Source: Anoplopoma fimbria (Eukaryota > Chordata > Actinopteri > Perciformes > Anoplopomatidae). From it: a DNA stretch of 64,000 bases. The notes beneath the pieces were generated by a model. It ran no database searches. It was not told the origin of the DNA and worked only from the letters and a program-made list of their open reading frames with translations. Made by a program: the position numbers and the translations under genes. Positions 59,589 to 64,000 of this stretch are shown here, piece by piece. The stretch covers positions 23,347,052-23,411,051 of the forward strand of contig NC_072472.1 in the NCBI RefSeq assembly GCF_027596085.1, given 5' to 3'. Positions within the stretch are counted from its first letter, which is position 1. Each line of letters starts with the position of its first letter.

Positions 59589-61912
59589 GGTGCAAGGTGG
59601 GGGCTTCTGTCTGCTCCGCTGGGAGGACACTAATAAACACTTTAAAGTCCTGGCTGCGGAGCTTAACAAGCCTTTATGTACATTGAGTGACTTCTACGAC
59701 ACCGTGGTGGCGTCTAGTTGTCAGACCTGCTTTAGAGCAGCATTAACGGCTGGATTGACACGGCCTCCGTTCTCCTGTTGCAGTGATGATGCAAGGATTA
59801 ATGGTGGCTTGCAGTTTAAATCACATTGCTGGTCTGGCATGTGACCTGAATTCAACCCATCTCATGTAGCCAGGATGCATGTGAATACCAGGTGGAATGG
59901 GAAATCAGGGTTTCCTGGCCCCGGCACACTGCATAGACATCTTACACCTTTATTACAGACTGAAAAAAAAATGATCTCTATAATTTTACAGAAATGATTG
60001 CTTTGGTTTTATCCTTTTTTTAGTTTGTTGTCAAACATTTTAGTTTTTCATTGTTTGGACGTGGATATTCAAATACTGCTTAATACTCCTATATATGTTA
60101 CCTTATAGTTCTCTGTAAAAAGTGGTGAGTTACAGTATTTTTATGACATGGGTTGGTGCAGAATACTCTATGCGGATTAGCTGGAAAATGTCATATACAT
60201 ACCACCAGGCACTGCCAGGAGTGTTTGATTACTATTCTAATGTTAAGCATGAAAGAGGTTTTAGCTTTTTCTTGCAGCTGCACACCGGCAATATAATTGC
60301 TTAAAACAGGAGTTTTCAACTTGCCTTTAAACTGCCCTAGCTTGACTTGATATTTTATGAACTGTGGTGATCAGATAGAAAATAAATAGTAAAATACATT
60401 TCAACACATTGATGAAGAATTGAGTCTAATCTGGAAAAGAGTGCAAAAAAAGTGCAAGACAACACCCCCAAATCCCCTTAAGCATCTCCTCAACAAAGAT
60501 AAATTACAAGTGTGAAAGTCAACAGGGCTATACAAGCCGTGCTGGTTTTCGTTTGTAAGGGTGATGATGACTATTTTGGGAGTGTCCATTGAAATAACAC
60601 TTTGTAACAGCTGGCAAGCAGCAAGTGGAAATAGCAGTTAATATACCTGCGGCTTTAAGTGATAGGTATTTTGTATTTAATTTAGAAACTATTATTGCTG
60701 GTGAGATTTCCTTGATATTTTTAGCAAAGAGCTGTCTGGCTGTCAAGCACAAGTCGTATGTATGGCTATACACTGAATGAGGGCTATCGGAAGAAGGACG
60801 GATTAATTATTGAAAAAGAAATCCAGCTGCCAAACCAAAGTCTGTATTTGTTCCATTTGAAATGTGAACTACAACCACATGACTTCCATTAGCAGAGGAA
60901 GATGCAATACCAAACTGATTTAAAAGTATGTGGCTTAGTGATTGACTTCACTGTGTAAAAATGAACAATAGATTTTTTTTTTTTCTAAAGCTGTTGATGT
61001 GGAAAAGATTTGTTCTCATGTTACACATGGCGTATGTTTCAGAATTAGTTTTATTTTTCTTTTGTGTGCGGTGTTAACTCTCGTTACCCTCTCTCCTGTG
61101 TTGGTGTGTGAGAGCCAAGTCGATGTCACAGCAATACATGGAGGTCCCTGATTTTTAAACCAAAGGAGACAAAGTAGGCGACGGTATTAACAGTCAGTGT
61201 GTTAAAGCCTGCAGTTTTGGTTCATTTATTATTCAGGAACCCTATGCAAGAAAGAGAGACATGAATCAGAAGCCTTATTAAATAGCAAATCTCTAATGGA
61301 ATATGGGTTATCTGAGTTTTCCTCAGAAGAGGTCTCAGAGCCACTAGAGTGTAACAAGCTGGGGAAAGACTAGGTTATATTCAGATTGATGTTCAGAATA
61401 AAGATGTTCAGCATTGTTCCCATCTCTTTTGCTCTCTCTTTGTAAGAGATTTAATGTATTCAACCCCTTTTTAGGGTTTAAAGTTTTAGCTCCATTTTAA
61501 ACTTTTATCTTGGTTTTCTTTGATAAACTGTATTCAGTGTGCTTGAGTGTATTCAATCTCCATTCATTCAATCTTCAGTTGTATGTTGTTGTTTTTTATA
61601 TGTCCTTAAATCATGAATGCAGTGTCTTGTGGTATACTGCTGAAACATGCCCGGGCCTATGCCTCTGCTCAGCAGAACATTCAAAATGGCTCCGGTTGTG
61701 TCATTATCTCTTACTGGAGATGTAAGCATAGCTGTTGCACCTCCTTCCCTTGGACTTGACTCTTCGTTTATTTGTTCTCTAATGTTGAACAATGCTGCAT
61801 TTGTGTCATGTGATAATTCTATTTATTGAGTGTGTTCATGGACCTTACACATGCTGTGTGATTTGTGCTTAAGTGACAGTTTGTATTTTTTTGTAAAATA
61901 TTTCAATAAAAC
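59589..61912 (+). other. c21orf91: C21orf91 3' UTR
   Basis: About 2.3 kb noncoding, ending at a good AATAAA (61905-61910) in an AT-rich context with TGTAAAATA just upstream. Earlier AATAAA sites (for example near 60380) could give shorter forms. No other gene was seen. Confidence 0.5.
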
Positions 61913-62976
61913 TATTTTTACTACACAATGTGACATGCTTGAATTGTTACTGATTGTGGCTGCTGGGATAAGAAAGGTGGTGTGATTGATATTCAAAGTA
62001 TTATAAATGAATGTCACAACAGCAGCAGCTCCTCCCAATCAACATGTTTGGTTTTTACAGGCTTTGTAAACTGTTCTGTGGAATGTTGGCCTCATGCACA
62101 TTAAAGCATTACACTAACACACATCTTTACTATCTCCCCACATGCACATATTCTATGCATTAATACTTTATAACCGGGAAATTTGCACAGTTCCTGGTAA
62201 TTATTTTTGCACAGAACTGCACAGCTCTTCCCCTTAAAAGAACAACAATTTAACGCATATCTTGTATATCTCTTCATATTTTCTATTGTTCTATTTTATA
62301 TTACGTCTCTTGAACTTTGCACTGTTTGTTGTTATGCACCAAATCCACAAGACAAATTCCTTGTATGTGAGAACCTACTTGACAATAAAAACTTTCTGAT
62401 TCTGATGCACACTTTAAAATCTAACTGATACTATGATTGATAATATTGTCAAAAGAGGCAACGCAAATCATGACTGCAGATGCTGAATTAGTGCTGAGTC
62501 CAGCCTCCTTTCACCTGATTATGACCCAGTTGTTGACTCCTAGTTATTAACAGACTGCTGAAGACTGAAGTTCATCGTGTGGAAGATGGAGGTTTGGTGC
62601 CCCCTTGTGGACCAAGGCTGTTTATACATTTTATCTACAAAAGAGCTTGATAATTGTAATGAGAGTTATTTCCGGGAAACAGGCACACTATGCCATGTGG
62701 TAAATCTTTTCAAGGATCAAATAGCCTGAAGCATATTATTTTGAGAAACACTGATATCGACAACATGGCTTCAAAACAAGGGAAATTTCATGGAATACTG
62801 AAAGCATAAAATATTAATGTTCTCCAAGTTGTTATTCTATTCATCTATATAACAAAGTATGCTATAATAAATAAAAGGAAAAAAAATATGATGGTGTAGG
62901 GAGAATGACTTGAAGAATCTTTTAACCTGGATACCTATTATAGGTTCCTTGAGGCCAATCCAGAAGAGAGCATCGC
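61913..62976. other. intergenic stretch downstream of C21orf91
   Basis: About 1 kb, AT-rich, with no coding signal. Near 62325-62405 the phrase ATTCCTTGTATGTGAGAACCTACTTGACAATAAAAACTTTCTGATTCTGA resembles the tail of a fish non-autonomous/LINE repeat, weakly supported. Nothing else was recognised. Confidence 0.35.
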
Positions 62977-63025
62977 AAAAAGCCAGTAGGAAAAAAAAGT
63001 TATCCAAATGGGATTTTCTATTAGA

Positions 63026-63697
63026 TAACAACTTTCTACATTTACATGTAGAAAAAACAAAGGAGCTCAAATATCTAGGCATATTTGATAACCAGCTTAA
63101 ATTTCAAAAAAGTTCATGTTGAGAATGTTTTTCAGTGTCTCTAAAGTTATTTTGAGAATTTTTTAGATTAAGTCTTTTTTCATTCATATGCTGGACTAAA
63201 AGTCAGTGAAGGACATTATTTAAATAAAATTGTGAAGATCTGCTCTAAGATCACTGGCATCCAAAAAACATAAGTTCATTGTGGAACAAACAAGCAGTCC
63301 AGAAAGCTAAATGCATTATCAGTCAGCTGACCATGTCCTCAGTAAAGAATTTAAACTAATGCCTTCAGGGCGGGACTGTTCAATCAGGACAAGAACAATG
63401 AGGTACTCCCACTCTTTTATCCCTGCAACCATCAGGTTACTAAATGATGACAAAAGTCAGGAGTAGGTGGAGAGCACACCAGTGTTGCTCCGGGGCAGGG
63501 TGGTTGTTACTGACGGGTTGAAATGAATTGTGAGTTAAATGTGTGTGTTGGACTGCCTTTGATATATGTTTTTGTCTATCTCCTATTGCTTGCTATTTAT
63601 TGTATTTATTTTATTAAGTAATTTATTATGTGAGACAAACTGTGAACGAAATTGCCCATTTTGGGATAAATAAAGTTTTTCTAATCTAATCTAATCT
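63026..63697 (+). mobile_element. 5'-truncated, broken L2/CR1-like LINE 3' end
   Basis: Degraded reverse-transcriptase-end protein signatures: LHLHVEKTKE and KYLG.FDNQLKF early, then KEFKLMPSGR, RYSHSFIPATIRLLND after stops and frameshifts. The 3' tail is GGGATAAATAAAGTTTTTC followed by (TCTAA)n. There is an internal deletion between the two coding blocks. It cannot move by itself. It is flanked by about 47-bp direct repeats (62977-63025 and 63698-63743). Confidence 0.75.
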
Positions 63698-63743
63698 AAA
63701 AAAGCCAGTAGAAAAAAAAAGCCAATGGGATTTTTCTATTAGA

Positions 63744-64000
63744 CTTTGATTTATTGCAAAAAATATACAAATGTTTAAGATTAAGCTTGAGTTAACAACA
63801 GAAGTTATTTCAGGCATTTAACCAAAAAACTGTTTAAAAAAAACTGACTGGACAGGCACAAATGCTCTCTCATATCTGGGTTTGGACCAATCTGATTTAT
63901 GTGTTGTTACTGTTTTGCTATTTTAACTAGACACAGCAGACTGTTTAAATACAGGACTGATGGTGACTGTCCCGAAGCAGGTGAGATCACTCTCCTGTGA
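63744..64000. other. window end, nothing recognised
   Basis: AT-rich sequence to the window edge with no supported feature. Confidence 0.4.

Noticed and set aside
62910..63122. A small + strand host gene
   Set aside because: The residues HLHVEKTKE and YLGIFDNQLKF are LINE reverse-transcriptase-end signatures; the frame is a broken mobile-element remnant.

Overview
This window is nuclear DNA from a ray-finned fish, very probably a teleost. The genes are vertebrate and intron-split with GT-AG boundaries. They are compact for vertebrate genes, and the spaces between them hold typical teleost interspersed repeats: TTAA-flanked MITEs, a Tc1-type MITE, tRNA-like short repeats, the ATTAC-headed repeat family and an L2/CR1-like LINE tail. 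I cannot name the species. All gene calls come from translating exons and comparing them with remembered families; no database was searched.

Four protein-coding genes lie head to tail on the + strand. (1) c2cd2, positions 121-9307, is 5' truncated by the window edge; ten coding exons give the last 505 residues. (2) prdm15, 13305-24999, has 23 coding exons and 1109 residues: a PR/SET domain, 16 zinc fingers and a conserved tail. Its CpG-rich promoter and noncoding first exon are near 12.65-12.78 kb. (3) ripk4, 29977-38077, has 8 coding exons and 808 residues: a RIP-type kinase, a linker with a DSGxS degron-like motif and an ankyrin domain. (4) The C21orf91/EURL homologue, 47479-59588, has 4 coding exons and 290 residues, with a noncoding exon near 45.2 kb and a 9.1-kb first coding intron. 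The summed exon lengths are multiples of three for all four genes, which supports the exon models.

The first three genes keep the order and relative orientation of their human chromosome 21q22.3 homologues. C21orf91 is also on human chromosome 21 but far away, so the fish brings it next to ripk4. The genes do not form a pathway. C2CD2 is a lipid-transfer/contact-site type protein, PRDM15 a zinc-finger transcription regulator, RIPK4 an epithelial differentiation kinase, and EURL a small zinc-knuckle/coiled-coil protein linked to neural, retinal and lens development.

Spaces between genes: 9.3-12.6 kb holds the c2cd2 3' UTR and a large inverted repeat of one teleost element. 25.2-29.8 kb is AT-rich with a GC-richer patch near 28.1-28.4 kb. 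38.6-45.0 kb holds a MITE, a hairpin and fragments of old repeats. 61.9-64.0 kb ends in a 5'-truncated LINE. I found no tRNA or rRNA gene, no CRISPR array, no intact autonomous transposon and no recognisable viral insertion. I found no sign of an undescribed multi-gene system. The observations worth checking concern splicing, zinc-finger loss, promoter palindromes and repeat structure.
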